Of a stretch of 64,000 nucleotides of DNA, positions 12,330 to 24,930 are shown one piece after another. The translations under genes were made by a program, and so were the position numbers. Under the pieces are notes generated by a model that had not been told where the DNA came from, did no database searches, and saw nothing but the letters and a program-made list of their open reading frames with translations. The DNA is from Diprion similis (Eukaryota > Arthropoda > Insecta > Hymenoptera > Diprionidae), in the NCBI RefSeq assembly GCF_021155765.1, contig NC_060118.1:4650001-4714000 (forward strand), given 5' to 3'. How positions within the stretch are numbered: the first letter of the stretch is position 1; each line of letters opens with the position of its first letter.

Positions 12330-13890
12330 TGCCTGTGTGCGATTTTGTACTCCATTCACGTTGTTAGGAAATTGCAGAGCTTACCGTTTGTTCGTGCAAA
12401 CGTATGAAGTTGCCTCAGCCAATAGAAAGATACTCGGTAGTGGATAATTGATCAGTCTTGCGGATCATCAAGCTGTGTAACGTTTTGTACCACCGATCGT
12501 TATTATATTTCATTGTTTGCCTAAAGCATCGGTGTCTGAAGCCTATGGCATGCATACTGTATTCACAGTTTTATCACATCAAGTTATTTTGCAACTTAGG
12601 TAATTTTGATTTTATAAGAAAATCTGAAGAGATTCTGTTAAACCAAATATGTCAACGACGTTTCGTTAGTTAAACATGTACAAAAAATATTTCAGACTTC
12701 AGGGATCCGCTTTAGACAGAATTTCTCGTGAGTATGTTCACTGCATAGTCGATCAAATCATGTTTTGTAAAGTACGAAATTATATATAGTACGAAACGTT
12801 TACCAGAAAATTAGGTATAAAGTATCAGTTCCGCAAAATATTTTAGTAATTAAAAAAATCTATACACCAATTGAAGAAAAAGTGTCTTATTTATGTGCAA
12901 ATCGTAGAATTGGTTCATGAGACTACAGTCGGACCTCTTTATAAGTCCGTCCAGGCCCCCAAGAGGAAGAGTTTTTCTAGGAAATGAAGCACCCCCACTT
13001 CGCCAACCGCAGCATTTGTTGTTCGTCTTTTTCTTCGCGTCGCTACCTCTCAATAAGACCTGCCACTCGAGCCTAGTGATGGAACGAGCTTATTGAGAGG
13101 TCGGATGGTATTTGTAATTTACTCATGGATAAATCATTCACAATCGATTACTCAAAAGCAAAAGTTTCCTGATACGATTCAATTCGAACAACTTTGAAAT
13201 AAATACTAAATTTTGTATTTGAATCACTGCATGATTTCTCGATCACAACCAATATGCAACAGATTTTTTATTGAGCCGTAGGACAGTGAACTGACTATAC
13301 ATTTGTATATAATGGTAAATATGTAATTTTCATAATCCTTGCCGCTGTGCATTATTCAAGAATAAGGACGACATTCCGAGATAGGTAACCACCCACCTTA
13401 ATATCGTAGAGTCTAGTGACCTCAAACTTAGATATTCATTGCTGCAGGATACGTGTATCTTTCCCTTCGGCGTTCTATGCCGGATCCATGCATATACAAA
13501 CGCACACTCTCTCATTTTGTTTCTCCATCTCTCTTTCTCTCTCTTTCTCTAGCTGTCCCACTCTCCGGACACTTGCTGGAGAGGTTGGAGTAATCTTGTT
13601 TGGTTCTGTAGCGAACGAGTCACACCGAGGAGAGGTCAGAGCAGGACTCGATTGGCTCTTGGAAAAGCAAGAATTGTACGTGTGTACCCGACTAGCCATC
13701 AAACTAAATCTAGCTCCAAACTTAGTTCGAAGATAACAATAACATGGGTATTATGTGTGATTACGCTGTAGCGATGTGAATGAAGTTGAGAAAACTCTCT
13801 TGTATAATGCGAGCATGTTTTACGCGTTTTTTCATCGTGTTTTCCGTGTACAAAGTACGCGTTTCTATGACGGTGGAGTGATTCTGCGAA
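12330..13890. other. Non-coding block with CT-rich low-complexity tract
   Basis: The block contains a TCTCTTTCTCTC tract near 13,528-13,552 followed by a GC-richer segment to about 13,710. Open frames on both strands overlap the tract and are treated as noise. Nothing else is supported. Confidence 0.45.
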
Positions 13891-13891
13891 T

Positions 13892-13971
13892 GCGCGTGCG
13901 CGGAGTATTGAAACGACCACTTTTAAGTCCTGGGAGTAGAAAGTGGTCTTTTCAATACTGCGCGCACGCGC
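13892..13971. repeat. Near-perfect 30-bp hairpin with short loop
   Basis: The left arm begins GCGCGTGCGCGGAGTATT and ends ACGACCACTTT. The right arm begins AAAGTGGTCT and ends ACTGCGCGCACGCGC. The arms pair over about 30 bases with two mismatches and leave a loop of about 16 bases. The structure could be a tiny inverted-repeat element, a precursor-like hairpin RNA or an assembly-stable palindrome. It is embedded in an otherwise unremarkable non-coding region next to the repeat copy at 14.1 kb. Confidence 0.8.
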
Positions 13972-14094
13972 TGTCGAGAACAAATCTGACGTTGCGCGAC
14001 CCTAACCTCAAATTCGTGCTTCGTGAAAAACGCGAAATATACTCTTGTTATATGAAGAATCGTGTGCAACAGGAAGGCAACGGTCTTTTCACCT

Positions 14095-14190
14095 CGCCTA
14101 TTTGCAATATTCGTCTTCGGCTCACCTACGACTCGTATTGCAAACTTACGCTCAGCTAGAAAAGACCGAGTTTACCTCCTTGTTACACAA
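14095..14190 (+). repeat. Dispersed repeat copy (partner at 1,796-1,880, inverted)
   Basis: The plus strand shares the CGACTCGTATTGCAAACT block and the distal CACAATATACGATT block with the minus strand of 1,796-1,880. The open frame running over it is a by-product of the repeat. Confidence 0.55.
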
Positions 14191-14299
14191 TATACGATTT
14201 CTGCCCCCCTCTATCAGACAGATCGTAGACTCCTCAAATAAACCATGCCCAACAGTTTACACCGTCTTACATCAGAGCTTGTTTCCATCTGTATAGACC

Positions 14300-15857
14300 G
14301 TGATCGATGCTTATCACCGATTTCTACAATCATTTTTATTTAGATCAGTGAACGCGCTGCATAACAGGCGAAAGTCTATTTTTAGCAAAGTTTCTCGACT
14401 TCAAAAAGCAAGGATATAGATTAGTATTACGTATTTTCTTCGTTTTTTTCCTTTACGTTCTAGAAGTAGCGAGGTTGTACGTTGAAAATCAATGCTTTTG
14501 GTCAATTATTACAAGATCACATGTGAAGTGTTTATCAAATTATTGTTATACATTTGTTAAACTATACATTTGAAAGCTACGAAGTTTCGTAAAAAATGTA
14601 ACAAAAAGAGACTGAGATTATAAACAAGAGTTCGGATATCGATTTTGTGTGGAAAACTGTTTTGAACAACACCGAAACAGATTTTTTTTTGCTCTCGGTA
14701 GTCAATTCAGTACTGCCATTTGTCTATCAAAGTCAATATCAGTACAATGCTGGAAAATCAAATGGTCAATGATACTAATGTGGTAAAAACATAACTCAGG
14801 ATTATGGAGGATTATCTCCCGAATAAAATGACTCATCGCAGAGCGAAATAGAACGATTTTTCTCTTTAAGGATGAATCAGCCGCATAGTCGGAGTCAAAA
14901 GTTGAGAAAAGAAAAAAAACTGTTTAAAAAACCTCCGGTAGCGTTATTTGGCCGAAGGATAGTTAATACGAATGCAACGACATCTATAGTACGTGACAGA
15001 GTTGTTTCTGAGCACATTAAAAAAACGCAAGCTGATATACCAACAATTTGAAAATAAGTTTTATTAGTAGAACGATCGAAGGGCCTAAAGTCGAGTGTTT
15101 TTGATCCGATTTAAATATTTCCGCGCTTATTTTGTTCGCCATACAAATCGCCTGAAAAATTTGGAGCAAATGCAATCTCCAGAGTGGATAAAAATAAATT
15201 TCTGTGCCAGCTCGACGTTCGAAAGAAATTTCCACAGTTAATAATCTTTGATGCCGTTTGAGTTCCGAGGGAATTGTACTCTCAAAAATAAGTTCATAAA
15301 AAGCAGTTTTTTCAGTCAACAACGCAGAAGTGTACGACGAATTTCTTATGAGCGTTTTTTTGTTGCATGGACAAGTCCTTTCTCAGCTGTTTGAGGAGGC
15401 TATTCGATTATTTTAATTTCTAGAGAACATCGTGTTTATTATTATTAAACATAAAGCGTGAGCAAATTTTATACATTCTATAGGTATTTCTCTTTTTTTT
15501 TGTATTTGTCGTTAAGAATTTCGCAATGATCGAAATGAATTGATAGACTTTGTTTAAAATTCGCTGCTATATCTGTTCTGATAAGTTATACGAAAATGTA
15601 TATGTATCTGTCTTCGCCCACAAAATTATTGTGTACTTTGGGTGCGTTAAATACATATTCAACATTATTTCAAAATTTATTTTGAATTTGGCATCAATGA
15701 AAGCAGCATCTAAAAATATGTATTTCAATTAAAGCTCTCAAAGTTACATCTAGTTAGAGATAAAAAATCTAATAAATGAAGTAGACTACACTTTTTTGCA
15801 ATGTCTTATGAGTCATTAACGAAATCGTTGAGAGAGTACCTTTTCATCTAATTTCAG
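14300..15857. other. AT-rich non-coding block
   Basis: No gene, RNA or repeat could be supported in this stretch. Confidence 0.5.
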
Positions 15858-16193
15858 TTCACCTCAGACCACTTTATACAGAAACCTGTTGCACGCGATC
15901 TTATTCTACACGGGCTTCATTTGACGCAGACGTATTCTACATGACTATTTCTGAAAACCAAATACTATATTTTACATGACATTATTCGATACGAACGTAT
16001 TCTACACGGATATTAATCGACACGGACAAATTTTACGCGGGTACTATTCGACACGGCAATATGCTACTAGGCGTCCTTGTAGAATAGCGCCGTGTCGACT
16101 CATACCCGCGTAGAATAAGTCTGTGTCGAATAATATCCAAAGCGAATAATTTCGTGCCGAAAAGCTTCTTGTCTAAAGTGGTCTGGGCGAATC
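15858..16193. mobile_element. Foldback element with tandem-repeat arms
   Basis: The left end reads TTCACCTCAGACCACTTTATAC. The right end, read in reverse complement, reads ATTCGCCCAGACCACTTTAGAC, so the ends are imperfect inverted repeats. The left arm is built from repeating units of roughly 31-33 bases of the type TATTCTACACGG followed by ATTCGACACGGAC. The right arm holds the complementary units (TAGAATA, then CGTGTCGA). The switch between arms lies near 16,070-16,085. No coding capacity is present. A longer relative lies at 49,291-49,838. Confidence 0.7.
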
Positions 16194-16224
16194 AGGCCTT
16201 TCCCAAATCATGTCGAACTTTGAG

Positions 16225-16345
16225 AAGTAATAGTATCTGCAATTGTGCATGTGTGTTGGTTTAAAAAAGTTCTAAAAATTGACTAAAACACTGAATAATA
16301 CTTACAACAGATTTTCACTCACTTTGAGGTTATACCATGAATTCT
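16225..16345. repeat. Dispersed repeat copy (partner at 31,670-31,785)
   Basis: Shares AATTGTGCATGTGTGTTGGTT, ACAACA..TTC and CACTTTGAGGTTAT blocks, in order and spacing, with the plus strand near 31.7 kb. By eye about 70-75 percent is identical. Unclassified. Confidence 0.6.
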
Positions 16346-16349
16346 TGGT

Positions 16350-18405
16350 GAACAGGAAAGGTCGAATGCGCATGCGTCAACACAGCACAGATTTTCCATG
16401 AAGCAATGCAGCACGGCGCGCGCTACGAAGTGCTGCCAACCTATTTGATGAAACGAGTACTAGCGACTTGCATGACGTCGTATTAAAAAATATACTAATA
16501 TCAATTTTATTAACCCCCCATGACTAATAAAAAATATAATATGTGAAAAAAATTAAAAATTTGAGTACACAATATCGGCAATTTTATACTTATGCATTAT
16601 TGAGCTTGTACTTTTCACTAATACCATATGTTATTTCCAAAGAAAAAGCTCACTGTTCACCTTAGAATATGTGAGTAGATAATAGAGTGAGTTAAAATGA
16701 GCCCATTTATAACGCTGATCTTTCATAATTTCATTTTTTTTTGAATTCCCATTTACCTCGATTCTTCGTGTCTAAATAAAGTCAAAGAAAAAAATGTTTA
16801 TCCCAGCTTATTGCCCAAAGTAATCTCAGATTTAGGTATAATTTGTTGAATTTTTATGTAATTAGATACAGGTATTTGATGTACGGTAACCCAAAGGCTT
16901 TATACCGTACCGTTGGAGAGAAGGCGTACTGTTGAAATTTCTACGAAATCCTCAAGCAGTTAGCAAGCACCGACCATAGATATCAGTTCGCACCTGCTCG
17001 ACCAGGTCAAAAAGAATGAAGAGATCTCGAATCCCCCAGAAACTAAGTTTATATAGGTGCCTCGCCCTTTTTGGCCTCCACATCGACCGCACCCGCTTTA
17101 CCAGCGTAAGCCTTGGCCAAATTTCCTACCTCAAGAGTAAACTATCTTTTATATAATTATATATTGTGAAAAAAAACTGAGATTTCTTTTCATCACAGTT
17201 TACTTCATATTTCAATACTTTTCCTGTCAGTCGTTTCCCGCCGTTTACATAGCTCTAATAAGTTCTAGCATGCAGTTATTCGAGTTCTCGTAATTTAACA
17301 ATCAATTAGGATCGGTTTGATAATCCATGTTTGCTCCAAACCATCTAACAATTAGTTAATCTTTCTGCCAAGGCTTACTACTGATCGGCTGAATTGTTGT
17401 TCAAACCGACTCAAGGTTAAAGCAGTATTCGCGGGACCGGATTTTAGATCCAATATTTCCGTTGAGAATTAACTTTGAACTCGGTTTAACTCTACAGTTC
17501 AACAAATTGGAAGAAAGGTTTGACAAACGTTAACGGAACTGAGATTCAGAGTGAAAAATTGGGCCTAATGGTAATTTTTCACATCATGTATGTTGCTTAA
17601 TTATTTGTCTCAATTTAATCGTAACTTAAATAAATATTATCTACTATATGACGAATTTGACAAAAATTGACAGACTATAGAAACATTTGACGGAAATTGT
17701 TATACTTATTCGATTGAATCGTAGAACCGTATAAGACAAATGAGACAATTGTGAATAGTTCAACTTTGCAAAGAGCAATCAGCAAGATTTAAAAAAAGTT
17801 TACAAGCAATGCATAATTTAAAAAATAATAATAATTCATCTACATGATTGTTAAACATTGTTACATAGTCATGAAGTCCAATAATCAAAAATACATTCCA
17901 AATTCATAACGACACGCTAATTTCATAGCATAAAATAAAATTCTCTATTAGTTGGAAGTTTTTAACGACTTAGATATGATTTTATTGTGTAACCATTTTC
18001 GTAACAATATAAATACGTATATTATGTGTTGACAAGAAGATTCTCGATTATTTGAAACGAAATGAAATGCAGCAACTCAAATCTAATCCCCCTCGTTTCA
18101 GCCGATCAGAAATAAGGTTAGCACTGGCAGCCTCTAACCAATGCAGCACATCGAAACTTATACAAGGGGTATGTGTCTGAGGCCACAATATCATGTGGTA
18201 TATTTAACCCTTCGAGTCATTGTGGTCAGTATTCGTGCCACCTATTTTATATTCCTTTTTCGTACATTTAGAGAACTTTCCAGCATATTTCGTTACGGTT
18301 TTCTGCTATTTTTGTTAGCATTCATTTCCGAAAAAGTTACCCCTGTAAACGTATACGTTATATATTTTACATAAATTACATCCAATTTATTTTATTTTTT
18401 AGGGT
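16350..18405. other. Mostly non-coding; one small GC-rich coding-like patch on the minus strand
   Basis: Apart from the patch at 17,049-17,141 (see findings), the stretch is AT-rich with no supported gene. A GCGCATGCGT palindrome-like motif, close to the NRF1/ewg consensus, lies near 16,370. Confidence 0.4.
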
Positions 18406-18409
18406 TTAA

Positions 18410-18690
18410 TAATTACAAGATGGCGGATCTAAAATGGCGGACGAAAATTTCAAATTCGGTCGAATTCAGAGAAAAAAACTCTGTTTAGGGGCTTTCGGGT
18501 GGCTGATTACGAATCTGAAATCAAATTTCGAAAATTCAGTAGCCAATCAGCGATCCCAAAAACCCCTGCACAGAATTTTCAAATTTCAAATTTTCGTTCA
18601 CCATATTAAATTCGCCATCTCGAATTCTTGAAATCTGATTTCAGATTCGTAAGCAGCGACCCCAAAAACTACAGAATACTATCTTCTTAT
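18410..18690. repeat. Dispersed ATGGCGG/GATTACGAATCTGA repeat with internal inverted symmetry
   Basis: The block opens with AAGATGGCGGATCTAAAATGGCGG. It contains GGCTGATTACGAATCTGA and, later, the complementary arrangement TCAGATTCGTAAGCAGCGACCCC, as well as AATCAGCGATCCCAAAAACC. Similar words occur at 31,195-31,290 and, more weakly, near 11,700-11,870. The open frame across it is repeat sequence, not a gene. Confidence 0.6.
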
Positions 18691-18734
18691 AAAAGTTTAC
18701 TCAGCACAATAATGTGTGACTCAAAGGGTTAAGA

Positions 18735-18975
18735 CGTTGCTCGCTCGTCTGGTCTAAACAAAATGGCACAGGAGTTCATATTACACCGAATAATATTTAT
18801 TAATGAATGATAGGCTTTTACATTTCTTGACATACGCGTCTCATAACGAACTGACACCGGTAACCGGTTAGCGTCGACCATGGAAAATTTGTTATTTAGA
18901 GAGGACATCTCATACACGTATGTGTCTATTGTTCATCGGACCTTATCCTAACTATTTTGCATTCAGCTTACAAAA
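18735..18975. repeat. 240-bp dispersed repeat (partner at 23,925-24,160)
   Basis: Common ordered blocks include GAGTTCATATYACA, TTAATGAATRATAGGCTTTTACATTT, ACGCGTCTCAT, TTATTTAGAGAGGAC and ATCGGACCTTA. Both copies run the same way on the plus strand. No terminal inverted repeat or open frame is evident, so the class is unknown. Confidence 0.7.
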
Positions 18976-18979
18976 ATCA

Positions 18980-21900
18980 TATCATTGTAATTATTCAGTG
19001 CTAAGGTTCGCGGGACGACGCCCCCTCCCCCCCCTCGCTCCGCTGCCATTTGACGCTTCGCGGCACACTTTTTTGTCAGTGGGTGTCGTGGTCTAACTTC
19101 TTTCAGCTATTGAATACCTCGTACACTGCTTAGTGAAGTATTGAATAAAGAATACGATCATAACCTGAACAGAAACAGTTTCCATCAGGGATTATCTTAA
19201 TAATTATATTCATTTCATTAATATTCATTCTTGTAGTCAATCAGGCGTATCAATAAAAGTATTATATAAGTATATCCTCATGTAGGGGAGTGATGGGCAA
19301 AATGGCGTCCAATCAAATGTGATTTCAAAAAATGTCGATAATGCTTGAAATGTATTTTTAGGGAAAAGACAAAGAAATTGCACTAACGTTATTCTACCCA
19401 TACTGGTCTCAGTTTGCTCGCCTCTTCCCTATAACCCCGCCAGACCTATCAATACAGCCAAAACTGTTAAATAAATATCATAACATCAGCTTGTCATTTG
19501 AATAGCAATTTCGTGCGCATGATTTTTTCGATTCCTAAGATAACTTCGCATTGTACTATCGTTAGGTTTTATACTATCAGATTTATATTGTTAGACTTAA
19601 TTATTTTCTAAGATAGAGAGATAATTATTATTTTATGATAAGTACGCACATCCTAGCTACATGCATAAACCCAATGCATTCTCGCAATATGCATACATTA
19701 TGTATAGTGTGTAATATTTCACGTCGCATATAGACTATTTCAGTTAGGGACCATACTTAAATTACGTAACAAATTTAGGGGTGGGAGGAGCGAAACCAGT
19801 TTCTTACTATTTCTTGCGGTATGGGCGAGGCGTTTATAACTTTTATACGAATTTTACCAAAATCGAAATAAATAGAAATCAAACTTTACAGTGATTGCTG
19901 AAATTTTTTAAGATAAAATGCCGCATCAGAGTCCGCGTATAGCAAACCTGTCAACATCCTGAGAGTAGCACTATGCAGCGATTCTCGGCACAAGACTAGC
20001 CAACTTAATAATAGCAGTTAATGCTTAATGATGATCAGAAATTTTCAAGCGTTGGAAAATGTGATAGTAGGGGTAAAAAAGTAATCCTAAGTGCATTACG
20101 TAATTTAAGTATATAGCCCATTACCACGGCTGATAGTATGTTGCATTTTAATCTTGGGTAAGCTCAGACCATGTTAATCGTTAACTGGCAGTTATGTAAC
20201 AGTATTTAGTGAAGGCAATGTGACAAAGATCTTTCCTGAAGCAAATGCATATGTGTGTCATGTACGTATACATGTACCGGAGAAGTGGTACAACGGTTTG
20301 AACGGCTGTACGTTACAGCCCAACATCAGTTGACCGTACATCGAACTGAATGAGGCATGTATAGTGGATACAGATGACCATGTCTTACGTATACGTAAAT
20401 CAATTTAAGAAAATCCGAATGATAAAAATGATGAATTCGGGTGAGGAAATACAATGACAACAATATTGATGGTAGATAATAAATGAACAAATATCACTAG
20501 GCGTCCATTTTACGATTATGCGTTTCGATAAAATTGACGGTAAACATTTCGTATGTATAAGTTTAAGCGAAGCCTTCTGAATCCACGGTATAAAGTTTTC
20601 ATATCAAAAAACATTGCGAATTTTGTAATGGAGCAAATCGGGTGAATTCAAAATTTCTCAAAGTCGTAAACATATTGAAGCAAAAACGTAGATTGGTGTA
20701 ATACTTTGTGAATGCAAATTAGTGTGATTTCGCAACCTTATTTTTTCTGTCTGGAACAGCTCACGTCGGAACGAGCTGAACAAATGGAAAAAAATGCAAA
20801 TTTCAAATTTCTTTTTCATAAAACAAAAACTACCAAAGCAATCATGATTATCCTAGTTTACGTGATAGGTATAACAAAGATTCTGTAAAAATTTGCACAG
20901 GAACGGTCTACAGTTTTTTGAGATATCATGTCTACACTTTTTTTTACGTTAGTTGCTATCCGGCAGTATACATTAGGTTATATTCAATATTTCGTCTCCG
21001 AAAAATTTACAAAGTTTGTTTAAATGTCAATAAATAGAATGTAAAAATTATGAGAAATTGTATTTCAATGGTTTTTCGTAAAAAAAAGACGACCCCCTGA
21101 ATGGTCTGTATCAAAAAAGTAAGTCAATCGTTATATAACGACAAAATAAACGTGTTTTTGGGATTTCAACGTGACGTAAATTGGCATGATTTTCTTCAAT
21201 ATTACTTTCTCAGTATAACTTATTCTCAATAGTGCCCGAAGTAAATACCGCCAGTTATGTTGTTGCTAAAAGTTAAACAAACACGTCGCAACGGTTATAT
21301 TATGCACATTATACATGCTTGAATACGTCTTAGGTATATAATCACCATGTGCCTATACATAGCAATAATCCACGTAACCTAAATATTTCACTTTTAGAGT
21401 GCAGTTGTGAACGTTTTGTTTATCACTAAATCGTCAACTTTTTCGGCTGTTAGATTTTTTTCTTTTCACTCCGGCGCATTAAATAAATTAATAAACGGAT
21501 AAACATTACAAGGTTAAACCTAGCGAGTAGTTGAGCGCACGAGTTACGTATTAAATACGCTATAGGTATACCTAATAAAACCACAAGAGCATAAAGAGTT
21601 ACATCTTTGAAGTACAAATAGCTTATTACATCAATTTCTGTACTCAGTTGTAAACGCTATAAATTCTCATCATATACTATTTATGTATTAGCATATTGTG
21701 TAAATACCAATAGATGAGTTTACGTACTCTCCTTCTGATTTATGGGGTTAATGATTTTATGTGTCTATTTTCTTTAACATCAAAAAACTCAACTTAAAAT
21801 TTTTTCATTCCAGTTTTTATCACATTGAAGCTGCATGTATCATGCTGTAAATAGTTTCTCGGAAATTATTAGTCGGTTAGATATTTTACAATTATAATAA

Positions 21901-23920
21901 ACTATTTTACGTATGCGATGTTGCGATGCTCGGTTCACATCATTTTGATTAGAACTTTTCAGTGAAACCTATGTGAGTTGAAATATATGAAACAGAAGCA
22001 TTTTAAGGACGAAAAACAAATACGAAATTTATAATTCTTGTATAACGTGATATGTAGACTGATTTCTACGACGCCGAGTTTTCTCTTGGATATTTTTCAC
22101 CACATTTGGGATTCTAACCACAATATTTTGAGAATCGAAATGGTTGATTCAATATGTCCTTCAGCTTTCTTACAGGTCAGTGATTTTGAATGTGACACAA
22201 ATATTGCAATTTCAAAGATTGTCAGACACAATATTTTGGAATAAAATTCTTATATTAACATAGTTAATAAAATTTACAAAAGAATAGGAATATTCAATAT
22301 CTACAAGAGTCAATTTGCTAAAGTTTTTAAGACATTAAATAGGTCTCAAGATTGCGATACTCACTCTGTTCAGCTCTGTAAATTCCCAGGCAGTTTCGCG
22401 TTTGCCCGTCCATATTTTGCAATTCATCGTCAGAGAAGGTGCACGTAATCGGCAACTACAAATATCTTCTGAGTCATATTTTTACGAAAAACCAGCATTT
22501 TTCTCCATTGACCTCACCATTTCGTATTCGTTTTTTTTTTTTTTAAGTTTTACAATTTTATAGCTAAGCTTGTATACTCAGCGATTTCAAAAACTTGTAA
22601 ATCAATCATTTTCCCAAATACAAATTAGACTACTTTTCAGGTTTATCTACCATCCATCTTTGAACCACTATCAAATAATTACAATAGGTGATTCAAAGAT
22701 TATACGAAAGCCAATTTTCAACCAGTCTGGGAAACTTTCAGTTCTTGTTTGTTTCATTGATCTGCTGAACTCAATTATAATTACAAACAACTTTAAGATG
22801 TTTCAGAATCAAAATTCAAATACATTCCAGAAATTCATTTCAAGAAAATTTGGTCAGTTTTTGGATCCCCATACGCTTCTAGCACTATAATATCTAAATT
22901 TGGTTTTAGATTCTGCAGACACGTCAAAAACCAGGGCAAACTGATTTTCGCATGAAACGGGCAAATTTGGATTTTCACAAGTCTTTACAGCATGGATGTA
23001 CCATTTTCATTGGCTCCAAGGTTTATTAAACCTTGTTCGTTAAGATTATTATGATCTGAATTCAATTGTGCATTTTGTACATAGTGAAACGTAATGACGT
23101 ATACGGCAATAATCAAAAAACGTTTCTGCGCTACCTTCATCAACAATTCGAGTACTGTGCAGTTTTTAAGAGCACGAGTGTTTAAAAGTCGAACTGCTTA
23201 TAAAAACTACTCAACATTCTCGTTTTTAACAGGCGGTAACACAGAAAATAGGGTTTGTAGCATGTCCGTAATTAAGGACTTCTTGACTCGTGTGCGGTAC
23301 TTTACACCCGTCAAGAAATCCCTATTTTATGCGCACTTGCCTCGAAAATAACTATTTCATACACTATATTACTTCCTCTCTGTAAGAAATAGTATCTTAA
23401 TTAATATTATAAGATCATGAAATCCGACCGAGACAAAATGTGAATAAAAATTCTGGAATTTCAGAACCCGGCCTTATTACGATTTTATGATGAGTGCAGA
23501 ACTAATTAGCTTATTGTTAGTTCAATACTTTTCACAAGATGTCGGCGTGCGCACATTTTCTCTAGCGGTATAAAATCAACGCGGGTACGATGTACCATAG
23601 CGGATGCAGGAAACTCAGCATTGAAGTCACCCGGCGACTAGATAGACAACCAGAACCTCCCAGCACCAAGTGATGATGGATTTGGGCAGCGCTCAAGCTC
23701 GAGCAAACCTTGAGTCCAATTCACCATTCAATACCATCATACTTTCTGTCTTATAATCCATTAAGTTGCATAGTACGAGAGCTGTAATTCCTTTCTTAGT
23801 GACGATAGTTTTATAGGCTTAATTTAGCCGCACCTACAGTTGGAAAAAAAATGTAAAAAAAAAAAAAAATGATCTTAACTCCCGATTATGTCATGAAAGT
23901 GTGGTATCTTTGAGATGTTA
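18980..23920. other. AT-rich non-coding block
   Basis: Nothing supportable in about 4.9 kb beyond scattered short open frames of biased composition. A short C-rich patch lies near 19,020-19,040. Confidence 0.5.
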
Positions 23921-23924
23921 CTCA

Positions 23925-24160
23925 GCCGTCTGTCCCAAATAACATTCCACATGAGTTCATATCACAAGGAAAAATATTTAATAATGAATAATTAGGCTTT
24001 TACATTTTTTCACATTACGCGTCTCATCAAGAACTGACGCCGGTTGACGTCGGCCATAGAAGGTTGGTTATTTAGAGAGGACGTTTCACGCATAAATATA
24101 TATATATCTAACTTGTCGATCGGACCTTAGCCCAACAATTTTCCATTCAAGTTAAAACAA
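23925..24160. repeat. 240-bp dispersed repeat (partner at 18,735-18,975)
   Basis: The second copy of the family, same orientation, about 75 percent identical by eye. It carries a small TATATA expansion before the final ATCGGACCTTAG block. Confidence 0.7.
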
Positions 24161-24930
24161 AAGGTTATGATTCTGCATGAAAGCCGATGCCTAGATCGTA
24201 GATCGAACGATGTGTATCGCTGCTCGTTTTGATCCGGCGCTACTTTCGATTCGACTAAATATAATATGTAAGTGACTCCAGACAGGCCTCGCGTGACGTC
24301 ATCAGCGTACCTCGCGCCTACGCTATTTTTATGTACCAGTTTTGGAGCTCGGTAGTTTCTTTCGTGAAGCTTGGCCGGCGCGGCGGTCTGCCGAGCTGCC
24401 GCACCGGTTTATAGGTAGGTATAACCTAACTACACGATGGAGCCGAGAGGCGAGGCCGCCGCGTTCAAGAGCGCGGGATCCTTCGACCCACCGCATCTCC
24501 GCAGCCTCTAGAATTATATTCTCGCGAGCAGCTTGTGCCGGTCTTTATACCATGCGTACATACCTACGTAGATATATACATGCATACTGTATGGCCGAGC
24601 TGTAGTAATAATATACAACTGGTAACAATATGGTACCGAGGACACGATGGTATAAACGAAACCCTTGAAAGACTGGAAGACTGTAAGCCCGCGCACAGCA
24701 CGCAAGTACATACGTGTATGCCTGACCGGTTATGCAGATCGTGGAGTCTGGCTGGACCAAAGACCGACTCCACTCTCGGCGCCATCTTGGAGATGGACTT
24801 TATCACCTTATATATACACAAATGTGCCCCGGTGTTTGATTATATATGTTTGTATGTATGCCGATACACATACTCACAAATACCGCCTGTAGCAACGACC
24901 ATGAAGCGTTTCAGATTCTAACCACAACTT
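24160..24930. promoter_or_regulatory. CpG-rich island with CRE and YY1/Pho-like motif; candidate promoter
   Basis: GC and CpG content rise sharply. A perfect TGACGTCA lies at 24,294-24,301. A GCCATCTTGG word, the YY1/Pleiohomeotic-type motif, lies near 24,781. Seven overlapping open frames on both strands arise from the high GC. None has family resemblance, so they are not called. A promoter or first-exon region is the best reading. Confidence 0.35.
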
